Source: Candidatus Obscuribacterales bacterium (GTDB lineage Bacteria; Cyanobacteriota; Cyanobacteriia; RECH01). Taken from it: a stretch of 33,016 bases of DNA. The position numbers and the translations under genes are program-made. The notes under the pieces are model-generated. The model was given only the letters and a program-made list of their open reading frames with translations, made no database searches and was not told the origin of the DNA. How positions within the stretch are numbered: the stretch's first letter is position 1; each line of letters opens with the position of its first letter. Shown piece by piece: positions 1 through 7,868 of the stretch. The stretch lies in NCBI GenBank assembly GCA_036703605.1, contig DATNRH010000010.1, positions 1 to 33,016 of the forward strand, in the 5' to 3' direction.

Positions 1-567
1 TACTTAGAATTTCGCGGTTATGAAGTCATTACTGCGGAGAACGGTCGCGAAGCCCTAGAGGTTTTGGAAGACGATATTCCAGATCTGATTATTTGTGATG
101 TTATGATGCCGGAAATGGACGGATACTCCTTGGTGGAGCACGTTCGCAAAGATCCGCGCACCAGTTGGATTCCGGTCTTATTCCTATCTGCTAAGGGACA
201 GAGTCAAGATCGCGTGAAAGGGTTGAACACCGGTGCAGATGTCTACATGGTGAAGCCTTTTGAGCCGGAAGAGCTTGTGGCTCAAGTAGAAGCATCGCTC
301 AAGCATGGGGAGCGCCTAACCAAGCGTAAGGATCGTAGCCCAGATGATGGCCCTAAAATCCATGTGCCTTTTGATGTAGAACTGACGCCAACGGAATTGA
401 AGGTGGTGCAGTATGTAGCACGAGGTATGGCTAACCGGGAAATTGCCGAGGGATTGAGCGTTAGTCAGCGCACCATTGAAAGCCATGTGAGCAATATGCT
501 AGGCAAAACTGGTTTACATAACCGTACCGAACTGGCTCGCTGGGCGATTGAAAACAGCATGGCCTAA
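1..567 (+). CDS. NarL/LuxR-family response regulator, 5' end cut by window (probable Rre1/Ycf29)
   Basis: The reading frame is open from base 1, so the gene starts before the window; an internal TTG at 64 is not the start. The visible part holds a receiver (REC) domain lacking its first strand and acidic pocket. The phospho-acceptor Asp lies in IICDVMMPEMDG, and the conserved Lys in MVKPFEPEE. A charged linker follows, then a C-terminal LuxR-type helix-turn-helix (LTPTELKVVQYVARGMANRE, then SQRTIESHVSNML). This is a two-component transcription regulator: phosphorylation by a sensor kinase should control DNA binding. REC-HTH layout and wording resemble the cyanobacterial Rre1 / plastid Ycf29 group (inference from memory of the family, not a search). 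The gene ends convergently with the TM2 gene, with a hairpin terminator between them. Confidence 0.88.
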   Translation, partial: YLEFRGYEVITAENGREALEVLEDDIPDLIICDVMMPEMDGYSLVEHVRKDPRTSWIPVLFLSAKGQSQDRVKGLNTGADVYMVKPFEPEELVAQVEASLKHGERLTKRKDRSPDDGPKIHVPFDVELTPTELKVVQYVARGMANREIAEGLSVSQRTIESHVSNMLGKTGLHNRTELARWAIENSMA

Positions 568-584
568 GCGATATAATGCAGTCT

Positions 585-622
585 TAAACGCCTCCCAACC
601 TATAGGCTGAGGGGCGTTTTTG
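585..622. terminator. Rho-independent-type terminator between convergent genes
   Basis: AAACGCC (586-592) pairs with GGCGTTT (613-619), extended by TC/GA with a bulge, and is followed on the + strand by a run of T. It sits 18 bases after the response-regulator stop and just before the TM2 gene's stop on the other strand, so it may serve both. Confidence 0.7.
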
Positions 623-633
623 TTGGGATGGTT

Positions 634-1146
634 TTATAGCTCTACAAATTCGTAGACTACTGCGCCGGAGTCGGGATCATTGGCTAAGCCGACATAGCCG
701 GACTTAAACATAGTGCGCAGGGTTTTTTCAGCTTCGTCAAAGGTGCAGCCGGTGGCAATGACGGCTTGGGTGACCGACAGTCGTCCATTGTGGTTATGGG
801 CTGCCTTAGCTAGCTCAACCATCAATTGGTCAGCCGTTCTAGGGCGTGCAGGGGGAATGACTTGGGCAGGGGTGTTAGAACCGTTGAGCGGCACTCCGTA
901 GGGAGACATGCCTAGCCTCGCTCGGATTTCAGCATTATGGGCTTCGACCATGTCGGGAATGTAGAAGAGGTCGATGATTTGCCCAATTCCAAAGAGCCCG
1001 AACGTGATCAACCAAACAAAGCCAGACGCATAGCGTTTGTTATAAAAGCGATGGAGACCCGCCAGCCCACATATGGGCCAGACTGCCCAGAGAAGGTAGG
1101 CGACGGTTTTGTTGTTCATGCTGCTCATGATCGAAAATTGTGCCAT
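634..1146 (-). CDS. TM2-domain membrane protein with C-terminal winged-helix-like region
   Basis: The 170-residue frame carries a TM2 domain at about residues 10-68. It has a first hydrophobic helix (VAYLLWAVWPICGLAGLHRF), the charged YNKRYASG turn and a second helix (VWLITFGLFGIGQIIDLFYI). A Pro-rich linker follows. The last ~65 residues (LSVTQAVIATGCTFDEAEKT, then LRTMFKSGYVGLAN) look like a small winged-helix or helix-turn-helix fold. TM2 domains occur in small bacterial membrane proteins of poorly known role. Three in-frame ATGs (1146, 1128, 1119) are possible starts and none has a clear Shine-Dalgarno site; the 1128 or 1119 start would place the TM2 domain right at the N-terminus, as is usual. 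The function is unknown; possibly a membrane-tethered sensor, which is inference only. Confidence 0.8.
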   Translation of the reverse strand: MAQFSIMSSMNNKTVAYLLWAVWPICGLAGLHRFYNKRYASGFVWLITFGLFGIGQIIDLFYIPDMVEAHNAEIRARLGMSPYGVPLNGSNTPAQVIPPARPRTADQLMVELAKAAHNHNGRLSVTQAVIATGCTFDEAEKTLRTMFKSGYVGLANDPDSGAVVYEFVEL

Positions 1147-1291
1147 TCAAGGTGGAACATCACGTTATGAGATTTCGACGTTGAAATCTAACGGGTACGA
1201 GTACGAACAGAGGAGCAAGCGAACGGCAATAGATGAATGGCGATCGCCTGCGCTGAGTCTATTCTAACGAGCGTCATTTGGGGCCATCTTA

Positions 1292-3241
1292 ATGAAGACA
1301 TCACTCTTAGCATCCCGAATTCCTAACGCGATCGCTTCCCTATCTAGGTCTGCTCTTTGGCTACGGATGATGATGGTGGGTAGCTTGGTAACGGGGGGAA
1401 CGTTATGGTCTTTGGCAGCGATCGCCCAACCGATGGATGAGCTTGACAAGACGCGGGATAACCTACCTCTTACCATAGCTCCAGACTCTTCTCCTGAGCT
1501 GGAGAATCAGCCGGTTCGTCATCTGTCCCACTTGGAGCTGAAGGAAGGGCGATCGCGCTTAGACCATGGCAATGGGGACTGGCATGGAGATAGCCTGCCG
1601 CCACATCCGTCTCCTGGGATCATGGGCATGGATGAGACGATCCAGAGTCTCGACCGTGATCTGGCCCAATCGTCTGATCCGGAAGTACCTGATCCGCTAG
1701 AGATGTCCCCAAGTTCCGGTGATGTACTGCCGGTTGAGGTCGAGACGACGCCAGAAGAAGACCGTGCAACGCCAGATGACGCCGATCTCAACCTGAGAGA
1801 TCCGGAAGCAGCCGATAAGCCTAGAACACCGACTACTTCCGCCAAGCCAGAGGCAGCAGATGAGGAATCTCCCACGGCCCGCCAGCAGCTTTTGATCCAT
1901 GCCGATCGTCTTTTTCAACAAGGACGCCGGGAAGAAGCGGAGGTGCTGTATCGCCAAGCCAAGGGACAGGGGTTCACTAGGGCGGAAGATCGCGATCGCC
2001 CGATGCCCTATCGCGATCCGTCCCAACTGTCTCCGGCGGCCAGTGTCTACTGGCGGGAGGCTCTGGAGGGCCAGGCCAGCAATTTAGAAACCCGCATTTT
2101 GGTACCGCTAGAGCTGCTGACGGAAACCGAGCCCGCGTTCATTCCCGGGCATTTGCTCTATGCGGAGATGCTTAGCACCTACGATCGCCAGGCCGATGCC
2201 ATTTTGGTTCTAGAGCGAGCGGTGAATCTGTATCCCCACGATGCCGAGCTGGCCCAAGCGCGGGTGGCGGCTTTGGTGGCCGATGAACAATGGTTGGAAG
2301 CCTCGTTAGCTGCCCGCCAATTTTCTTTGTTCAACCCTGATGCGGAAACGGCAGAGGAGATGGGCATCTTGGCGGATGACTATTTGGGACGATTTCAGTC
2401 GCGGCTGCGCAATCGACTGCGGGCCAATGCGATCGCCAATGTAGTAACCGGAGCGATTGGCTATGCCCTGACGGGAGGATTATTTGGGCCATTTTCGGCC
2501 GTTGAAACCACGATGTTGATGCTGCGGGGTGAGTCGGCGGTGGGAGATGCGATCGCCAACCGCGCTCTGGATCGGTTAGATATGGTTGAAGACGAAGAGG
2601 TCATAGCCTACGTCAATGAGCTTGGCCATGAATTGGCAGAACTGGCAGGGCGAGATGAGTTTGACTATGAGTTTTATGTGGTCAGAGATGAGACCTTGAA
2701 TGCTTTTGCTCTTCCAGGGGGCAAAATTTTCATCAACGCTGGGGCAATTTTGCAAAGTGAGTCGGAAGCGGAACTGGCAGGGCTGATTGCCCATGAACTG
2801 GCTCATGCCGTTTTGTCCCATGGGTTTCAACTCGTGACCCAGGGAAATCTGACGGCGAATCTGCTGCAGGCGGTGCCCTACGGGGGGCTGGGCGCCAATT
2901 TACTGGTTTTCAGCTATAGCCGAGATATGGAACGCCAGGCTGACGAGTTTGGCACGCGCCTCCTGGCGAGTTCTGACTATGCCGCTGATGGGTTGCAAAA
3001 CCTGATGGTAACGCTGCACCAAGAACAAAGCGATCGCCCGGCTGCCCCCGCTTGGCTATCCACCCACCCAGATACCTCCGAGCGTATTAGTACTATGGCC
3101 GATCAAATTCAGACCAACGGCTATAACCCCTATCGCTACGAGGGAGTCGAGCGTCATCTACAGATGCAAGCGCGGGTGGCGGCATTGCTGGAGACCCCGC
3201 CGGAGCTAGTACCCACCCCTAAAAAGCCTCGGGTAGACTAG
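1292..3241 (+). CDS. Exported M48-family metalloprotease with TPR-like region
   Basis: 649 residues. An N-terminal signal peptide (hydrophobic core about 26-44, likely cleavage after AIA at residue 45) sends it to the periplasm or lumen side. Residues ~50-190 are acidic and Pro-rich, probably disordered. Residues ~195-370 are helical with TPR-like repeats (ADRLFQQGRREEAEVLYRQA; LVLERAVNLYPHDAELAQAR). The peptidase M48 domain covers ~430-610: zinc motif HELAH at 501-505 and the third-ligand helix ERQAD at 547-551. This fits a BepA/LoiP-like envelope quality-control protease (family knowledge); the usual order in BepA is protease then TPR, while here the repeats come first. No strong ribosome site is visible at the ATG. 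It ends 5 bases from the convergent stop of the next gene. Confidence 0.9.
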   Translation: MKTSLLASRIPNAIASLSRSALWLRMMMVGSLVTGGTLWSLAAIAQPMDELDKTRDNLPLTIAPDSSPELENQPVRHLSHLELKEGRSRLDHGNGDWHGDSLPPHPSPGIMGMDETIQSLDRDLAQSSDPEVPDPLEMSPSSGDVLPVEVETTPEEDRATPDDADLNLRDPEAADKPRTPTTSAKPEAADEESPTARQQLLIHADRLFQQGRREEAEVLYRQAKGQGFTRAEDRDRPMPYRDPSQLSPAASVYWREALEGQASNLETRILVPLELLTETEPAFIPGHLLYAEMLSTYDRQADAILVLERAVNLYPHDAELAQARVAALVADEQWLEASLAARQFSLFNPDAETAEEMGILADDYLGRFQSRLRNRLRANAIANVVTGAIGYALTGGLFGPFSAVETTMLMLRGESAVGDAIANRALDRLDMVEDEEVIAYVNELGHELAELAGRDEFDYEFYVVRDETLNAFALPGGKIFINAGAILQSESEAELAGLIAHELAHAVLSHGFQLVTQGNLTANLLQAVPYGGLGANLLVFSYSRDMERQADEFGTRLLASSDYAADGLQNLMVTLHQEQSDRPAAPAWLSTHPDTSERISTMADQIQTNGYNPYRYEGVERHLQMQARVAALLETPPELVPTPKKPRVD

Positions 3242-3246
3242 GGTCG

Positions 3247-4011
3247 CTATCGTCCCGTCGCCATGCGGGTGGTGCGATAGGTAACGTTGGCTCCGTCATG
3301 GAGCTGTTCTAGCACCAACAGGGGGGTAGGTTTCGCTTTTTGATCCCAGTGGAGGGTGGCAATTTTGCTTTGAATCACGGGCTGCCAGTTGTCTGCTTCT
3401 CCCCCCGGACTCATGAACTTAGCGAGACAGTCAATAATCTGGCGAATGGTTTCAGATGTGGGCTGGGTCGGTAACTTGGTCAGCTTAATTTGAATGCGAA
3501 ACAGGACCCGCGTGACTTTCTTAGGAGAGTTGTGGAGGTTATATTCCACGTCGAAGATCTCATCCACCAACCGTCCACCGCTGGCGATCCCGACAATGCC
3601 GCCGCGATCGCTCTGGGTTGGACGCAGGGCTACAGAAATCTTTTCCTTCACCTTGATCTTGATCTGATTCACAATGGCGAATTTGAACTGCTCTTCTTCC
3701 ATCCGCATGCGCAGATAGTCAAGGTTAAATTCCCGCGAGTGAATCAAATCTGGGTTGCGCTCCATTTTGCTAATGGTTTGGAGGGCGAGCCGTAGTTTTT
3801 TCTGAAGCTCACGATTCTTAAACTCTTCAAACCGCTTTTGCTTGGCAAGCTTGTCAATATTTCGTTTGCCGACTACGCCCCCTGCAACCAGCAGCACCAA
3901 CAACAATCCCGATGAAATCATCCAAGGGGTTGAGTTTTGCAACAACCCGGATGGGGTTGCTTCAGGTGTTTGCGCCAGGCTGGTGCTGACCAAGACGAAG
4001 GAGACTGACAT
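3247..4011 (-). CDS. Conserved membrane-anchored protein of unknown function
   Basis: 254 residues. The N-terminus is hydrophobic with a possible export signal ending near ALA-like SLAQ (residues 11-14). A strong transmembrane segment follows (WMISSGLLLVLLVAGGVVG, ~30-48), then a basic, Lys/Arg-rich coiled-coil-like stretch (~49-85). The rest is a soluble domain rich in alternating hydrophobic/charged residues (KFAIVNQIKIKVKEKISVAL; VTRVLFRIQIKLTKLPTQPT). It lacks recognisable catalytic motifs. I do not recognise the family, though it looks like a protein conserved in cyanobacteria. Tail-to-tail with the M48 protease gene with only 5 bases between the stops, so the two transcripts must overlap or stop inside the partner gene. 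Confidence 0.75.
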   Translation of the reverse strand: MSVSFVLVSTSLAQTPEATPSGLLQNSTPWMISSGLLLVLLVAGGVVGKRNIDKLAKQKRFEEFKNRELQKKLRLALQTISKMERNPDLIHSREFNLDYLRMRMEEEQFKFAIVNQIKIKVKEKISVALRPTQSDRGGIVGIASGGRLVDEIFDVEYNLHNSPKKVTRVLFRIQIKLTKLPTQPTSETIRQIIDCLAKFMSPGGEADNWQPVIQSKIATLHWDQKAKPTPLLVLEQLHDGANVTYRTTRMATGR

Positions 4012-4395
4012 GGTGGTTATGCACTGAGGTTTAAATAGGATGTATTCAATAGGTTCCTACCCCAAGAATGCCCGATTATCCGGGTGAAATCATCAATTCA
4101 TGGGAGTCATTATGCACCCAACCCATGGCGACGCTCAAAATAGCTTGGCTAGCCCTTGATGACCATTCTAGCCCGTTGCTGCCTCTGGCTGATGATCCTG
4201 CAACAAGGCGGTTGGTAGGGGAGGATTGTTCCGACCGGACTCTATCTCCGTTAGACTGATGGGCAAGTGGGGTAGGGAACTGTGGCCAGGACGCAAACAA
4301 CTGACTTCATGAAACGTTTCATCTTGGTTGGGTTGACGATGGGGCGATCGCAACGGTTCCAATTGCCCTCACCCTAGTTCTTTTGCAATAGGAGC
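4012..4395. other. Intergenic region between divergent genes
   Basis: About 380 bases between two divergently read genes, so it should hold both promoters. Short open frames exist on both strands but have no ribosome sites or recognisable protein features. A perfect 14-base palindrome ATGAAACGTTTCAT lies near 4309-4322 and one HIP1 site near 4345. No RNA gene was seen. Confidence 0.5.
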
Positions 4396-4401
4396 ATGTT
4401 T

Positions 4402-4914
4402 ATGGCTGCAATGCGATGGCGTACTGTGTTGGCGTCGCTTTTGCTGAGTATGGTGCTGTTCACTACGGCCTGCAGTACTCAACCCCCCTCACCCTATGAA
4501 TCCATTCAGCAGGAAACCACCGGGCGCAATGCCCCGGAGGCTGTTTCCCAAGATGCCCTAGCGGGTAGTAATTTCAACCGTTTCTTTCCTGCCTCAGCCA
4601 ATGGCTTAGAGGTAGTGCCAGCTCAAGAGAAGCAAGGCTTTGCCGAATATAAGCTCAACCAAGGGGGCACCACGGTGGCCATGCTGTCCATTAACGATAC
4701 GACGAGCAATCCTGCCTCTGCGCAGAAGTTTGCGGATAGTACGGAGCAAATTGCTGGTTATCCAGCGGTGGATATTGGTTCTCAGCAAACGGCGATTTTG
4801 GTGAGCGATCGCTTTCAAGTCAAAGTGCAGTCGCGGGATGATTCCTTCGACCGGAGCGATCGGGTGGCGTGGCTAGAACAGTTTGATCTATCTGGATTAG
4901 CGCGCCTAGAGTAG
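4402..4914 (+). CDS. Small lipoprotein of unknown function
   Basis: About 170 residues. An AGGAG at 4390-4394 lies 7 bases before the ATG at 4402, so I prefer that start to the in-frame ATG at 4396, which is only 1 base away from it. The N-terminus is a lipoprotein signal: basic RWR, hydrophobic core (VLASLLLSMVLFTTA) and lipobox TTAC, with the acylated Cys at residue 24. The mature part has no Cys and a compact mixed fold with repeated 'QTAILVSDRFQVKVQSRDD'-type strands; no catalytic motif is visible. It lies 52 bases before the next gene on the same strand and is probably co-transcribed. The family is not recognised; lipid anchoring in the membrane is the only supported statement. Confidence 0.8.
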   Translation: MAAMRWRTVLASLLLSMVLFTTACSTQPPSPYESIQQETTGRNAPEAVSQDALAGSNFNRFFPASANGLEVVPAQEKQGFAEYKLNQGGTTVAMLSINDTTSNPASAQKFADSTEQIAGYPAVDIGSQQTAILVSDRFQVKVQSRDDSFDRSDRVAWLEQFDLSGLARLE

Positions 4915-4966
4915 CGGCACAACTTGTTCGATCGTATCCCTTTCTGGAACTCTCAGGAGATTAAGT

Positions 4967-5854
4967 GTGAGTAAGCCAATTTATGAGCTGGTAGACCAGT
5001 TGCCCACCCGTGGCATTACCGTCATGTCCTTACGGGCGCTGGATTTTGTAATTCCCAAGCAGTGGGATAACTTAGTTGGTTTTGACCATACTATTCGCAC
5101 CGTGACCCGGGAAACCGATCCGGCGTTGGTGAAACAAATTGCTGAGCGAGCGATCGCCCTGTATAACGACAAGTCCCAGGGCTATCAGCGGGCCCTATGG
5201 CTCTACCAAACGGTAGACTCAGCCTCTGGAGCCCTAGGTACGGCGGCCTTGGTTAACAAAATTGGTCAAGATATTTCATTCCTAGGGGTGTTGAAAAATC
5301 TCACGCCTAAGCCAGAAAAGGCCCAAACTCTAGATCTCTGCGTCAAGCTGGTGGTGGAGTTGGTGGCGTTTTGCCAAATTAACGGCATTCCTGGGGATAG
5401 CATTGGCGACTTTTTGAAAGCCTTGGCGGACTATAGCGGTGAATCGCTGATGCGGATGGCAGCCTTAGTCTGTTTTGATGGTTTGGTGCCCCTCGGCCCA
5501 AGCTTTGCCGCTAAGGGGTTGCAAACCCTCAAGTCTATGCAGCCGTCAGAGCTTACCCAAAACTCCACCTTTAAAGCTGTAGGATCGATGATTCCAGGAG
5601 ATAGCCCTAAGGGTCAACTTCATTTCGTCACCGAAAGTATAGAATCGACTAGGGGCTGGATGGAGAAGTTTGTAACCTCGAAAAATCTAACGCCTGATGC
5701 GGTGGTTGACAACTTAAGTAAGTTTGTTGATGTGTCGAAGGACAAGTTTGACTACATCGGTGCATTTTTAGATATGTATTCCAAATACTACGAGCATACG
5801 GGTATCCAAACGTTGGCCCGCCGTTTGATTGAACGAGCCGTGGCGGAAATCTAA
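4967..5854 (+). CDS. Soluble protein of unknown function, likely operon partner of the lipoprotein
   Basis: 295 residues, GTG start at 4967 with AGGAG at 4955-4959-type spacing (AGGAG then ATTAAGT then GTG), which supports this start. The protein is mostly helical and has no signal peptide or membrane span. It has hydrophobic helices such as LDLCVKLVVELVAFCQI and ESLMRMAALVCFDGLVPLGP, and a C-terminal ARRLIERAVAEI helix. It contains three Cys without a metal-binding pattern. I do not recognise the family. It follows the lipoprotein gene by 52 bases on the same strand, suggesting joint transcription and perhaps a joint function. It is closed by a strong hairpin at 5922-5956. Confidence 0.8.
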   Translation: MSKPIYELVDQLPTRGITVMSLRALDFVIPKQWDNLVGFDHTIRTVTRETDPALVKQIAERAIALYNDKSQGYQRALWLYQTVDSASGALGTAALVNKIGQDISFLGVLKNLTPKPEKAQTLDLCVKLVVELVAFCQINGIPGDSIGDFLKALADYSGESLMRMAALVCFDGLVPLGPSFAAKGLQTLKSMQPSELTQNSTFKAVGSMIPGDSPKGQLHFVTESIESTRGWMEKFVTSKNLTPDAVVDNLSKFVDVSKDKFDYIGAFLDMYSKYYEHTGIQTLARRLIERAVAEI

Positions 5855-5921
5855 CCTATCCGGAGCTTCGAATGCAGGTTCGATAGGATACAGAGAGGTT
5901 GTTTAACGACTGCTCTAACAC

Positions 5922-5956
5922 AACGCGATCGCTCCTGATGGGGGGCGATCGCGTTT
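5922..5956. terminator. HIP1-built hairpin, probable bidirectional terminator
   Basis: AACGCGATCGCTCC pairs with GGGGCGATCGCGTT over 14 bp with one G-U pair and a short loop. Both arms contain HIP1. It lies between two convergent genes. The T run is short (GTTTGTGG on +). Confidence 0.65.
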
Positions 5957-5993
5957 GTGGTTGAGAGACTTTATCGGGTCAAATTAAACAAGC

Positions 5994-6449
5994 CTAGCTA
6001 AAGTCGCGCAACATCTTTTTAATTTCAATGTTGTGTAATTCTTCTTGACCGATCATGGTGCGAGCAAACTCTTCCAGATAAATGCTGGCATCTTCCACTA
6101 CGGTTAAAAGCTCCTTATATAAGGACAGAGCTTTTTGTTCATGGTTGAGGCTTTCCTGGAGAATATCGTGAACGGTGTGCTGAAACGTTTCCTCCATGGG
6201 GGCAATTTTCAAACTAGGGTGGCCTTCCAGTCCGGTTAGAATTTCACCCACCTGTTGGGCATGGAGCAGAGACTCGGCAGCTTGGGCCTTAAAAAAGTCC
6301 ACAATGGGGATGCGGTTCGGGCCTGTGACCATCAGGGAATAATGGGTATATCGCACCACGCCGGCAAGTTCGAATTCCATGATGGTATTCAGCAAGGTGG
6401 TGGTTTGGTCGGTATTAAGATCTTTCATGCAAACGCTACGCTGAGTCAA
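5994..6449 (-). CDS. Bacterioferritin-like (ferritin-like di-iron) protein
   Basis: The 151-residue frame probably starts at the ATG at 6428 (MKDLNTDQ), giving 144 residues; neither start has a clear ribosome site. It is a four-helix ferritin-like protein. The di-iron ligand helices are visible in order: MEFELAGVVRYTHYS, ESLLHAQQVGEIL, HEQKALSLYKELL and EEFARTMIGQEELHNIEI, giving the E...ExxH...E...ExxH pattern of a ferroxidase centre. The role would be iron storage or detoxification by oxidising Fe(II) in the cytoplasm. It resembles the 'ELAGVVRYTHYSLM' branch of bacterioferritin-like proteins (family knowledge). It lies 54 bases downstream of a [2Fe-2S] protein gene on the same strand, probably one operon, which recalls the bfd-bfr pair. 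Confidence 0.87.
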   Translation of the reverse strand: MTQRSVCMKDLNTDQTTTLLNTIMEFELAGVVRYTHYSLMVTGPNRIPIVDFFKAQAAESLLHAQQVGEILTGLEGHPSLKIAPMEETFQHTVHDILQESLNHEQKALSLYKELLTVVEDASIYLEEFARTMIGQEELHNIEIKKMLRDFS

Positions 6450-6503
6450 TCAATAAAGAATGGGCTAGGGGCAAGTCGGAAGACTGCCGAGATCGAAAGC
6501 GAC

Positions 6504-7124
6504 TTACATCGCTCGTTGGACATCTGATACCGAATTGTTGGCGGATCGCACGATGTGCTGAGCGAGGAGGCGCGGCACATCTTGAGGTTTAACGTGGCTA
6601 TACCGCGCTTTGTCAGGCATAAAGACAAGGTGTGGGCCAGCCTTGCATTGTTTCATGCAGCCCACTTCTTTAATGCAGACATGACTGGGAGTGGAACGAT
6701 CGCCCATGGCTGATTCTATCGCACTACATAGCTGGGTACTACCACGTTTGCGACATCCCGACTTACCGCAAACCAAGATGGTGGCTTGGGCACGATCGCT
6801 CTTGCCGGTGCTTCTAGGGGTGGGCGGGGCCGCGGGTAGCGATGAATCTGGCTTGCTTTTAGCCTGCAGAATGAGCTGATCGGCCGTGAGCTTGCTCATG
6901 CCATACTTCCCAGGTTTTTGGTAGCCCGACACCTGTACCATGGCACCGGGCAATAGACCGGCCGGCAACTGGGTGCGTAGGGTTTTGTCGAGTTTTACGG
7001 GGAGACCGCCGAGGGGATGGCTAAGCCGTAGCCCCTTGATGGTGCCATTGGATTTATAGTCTACGGCGAGGATGGTGCCGGTGTAGTCAAAGGTTTGAGG
7101 GATGCGATCGCAGGAAACCACCAT
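6504..7124 (-). CDS. [2Fe-2S] thioredoxin-like ferredoxin-domain protein with N-terminal β-rich domain
   Basis: 206 residues. Residues ~10-88 look like a small β-barrel/OB-like domain (YTGTILAVDYKSNGTIKGLR; GAMVQVSGYQKPGKYGMSKL). A Pro/Ser linker follows (~89-113). The C-terminal domain (~114-192) has Cys119-x4-Cys124 and Cys156-x3-Cys160 in VCGKSGCRKRG and GCMKQCKAGP, the NuoE/HoxE-type thioredoxin-like [2Fe-2S] pattern. It should carry electrons at low potential. It is the first gene of a probable two-gene operon with the bacterioferritin-like gene, so it may supply electrons to release iron (inference). No clear ribosome site is visible at the ATG at 7124; later starts are not obvious. Confidence 0.82.
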   Translation of the reverse strand: MVVSCDRIPQTFDYTGTILAVDYKSNGTIKGLRLSHPLGGLPVKLDKTLRTQLPAGLLPGAMVQVSGYQKPGKYGMSKLTADQLILQAKSKPDSSLPAAPPTPRSTGKSDRAQATILVCGKSGCRKRGSTQLCSAIESAMGDRSTPSHVCIKEVGCMKQCKAGPHLVFMPDKARYSHVKPQDVPRLLAQHIVRSANNSVSDVQRAM

Positions 7125-7868
7125 AGTTTGATCCAGGATTCTAGATGAGGGTTGACATCAAGTGACATAAGTTCTCAATTGATCAAGGCTTGATAGGGCC
7201 GCTGTTACAGGGAATTTAATCTATACGATCAAGCCAAAGCTGTGTGGCCTTTTGGCGAGACTCTTGGAGTAGGAAACTTTTCATAAAAAGCCAGATTTTG
7301 GCTGCTTAGTCAGGCACTAACTGGAGCGCCCTGAGAAGAAAGCAACCTTTGAGGCAACGATTTTTATTGTAGCTTATTGAGATCTAGTTGCATTAAATTG
7401 AACAGACTTTCTTCAATAAGATTCATGGTTGCCCGAGTTGGTTGCTGTAGGCTTATGGGCAATCTAACCAAAGCAAAGTCCCTGTAAACGTGAGTTTGAT
7501 AACGTTAGGGCTCCAGAAACTCCTACCCTTTGGGTGATAACCAACAAAGTTCGGGCTGAACGACGAGGCGGATGATTGCTGACAACCTGATGGTATGGAC
7601 AAGATAGATGACGGGAATCACGGCATCCATCTCACCTCTACGGTATAGACAAGGTGATGACGGGAATTATGAGATACGCCTTGTGCTCCTCGTGATTATT
7701 GAAGCCTTAATTCCTGAGGTATGCCTTGTTTTTGTGAATCTTCCTCGTCACACTGGAACTAGAGCTTGAGAGGGTTACGGTTGCTGGGTGCCGCCTGGGT
7801 GACTGGTCTAGGGCGGTCTTGGGATAGCCATAACGTTGCTGTCGGTAAATACCTGATGCGAAGGGACT
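7125..7868. other. Long intergenic region with hairpins and imperfect direct repeats
   Basis: 744 bases between divergent genes, AT-richer than its surroundings and without a convincing reading frame. It holds a 12/12 inverted pair near 7177-7190 (ATCAAG/CTTGAT), AGCCA/TGGCT near 7291, and GGTTGCCC (7427-7434) pairing with GGGCAATC (7457-7464). An imperfect direct repeat (GGTATGGACAAG then GATGACGGGAAT) occurs at 7592-7618 and 7642-7666, and a second pair (TGAGATACGCCTTGT / TGAGGTATGCCTTGT) at 7670-7684 and 7715-7729. It must contain both promoters, and a small RNA or leader is possible but not demonstrated. Confidence 0.5.
7592..7730. repeat. Two pairs of imperfect direct repeats
   Basis: Unit A (about 27 bases) at 7592-7618 and 7642-7666; unit B (about 16 bases) at 7670-7685 and 7715-7730. 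The period is about 45-50 bases for both. They lie 140-280 bases upstream of the EAL-protein start. Role unknown; they could be decayed tandem duplications or regulator sites. Confidence 0.55.

Noticed and set aside
4068-4362. Overlapping short open frames on both strands
   Set aside because: No ribosome site, no protein features, and they overlap each other in a region that should hold divergent promoters.
7427-7464. Possible tRNA or riboswitch
   Set aside because: Only one stem is convincing; no cloverleaf, T-loop sequence or known riboswitch core could be found.
7592-7730. Possible CRISPR array
   Set aside because: Repeats are imperfect, only two copies each, and spacers are not of uniform size; no cas genes nearby.
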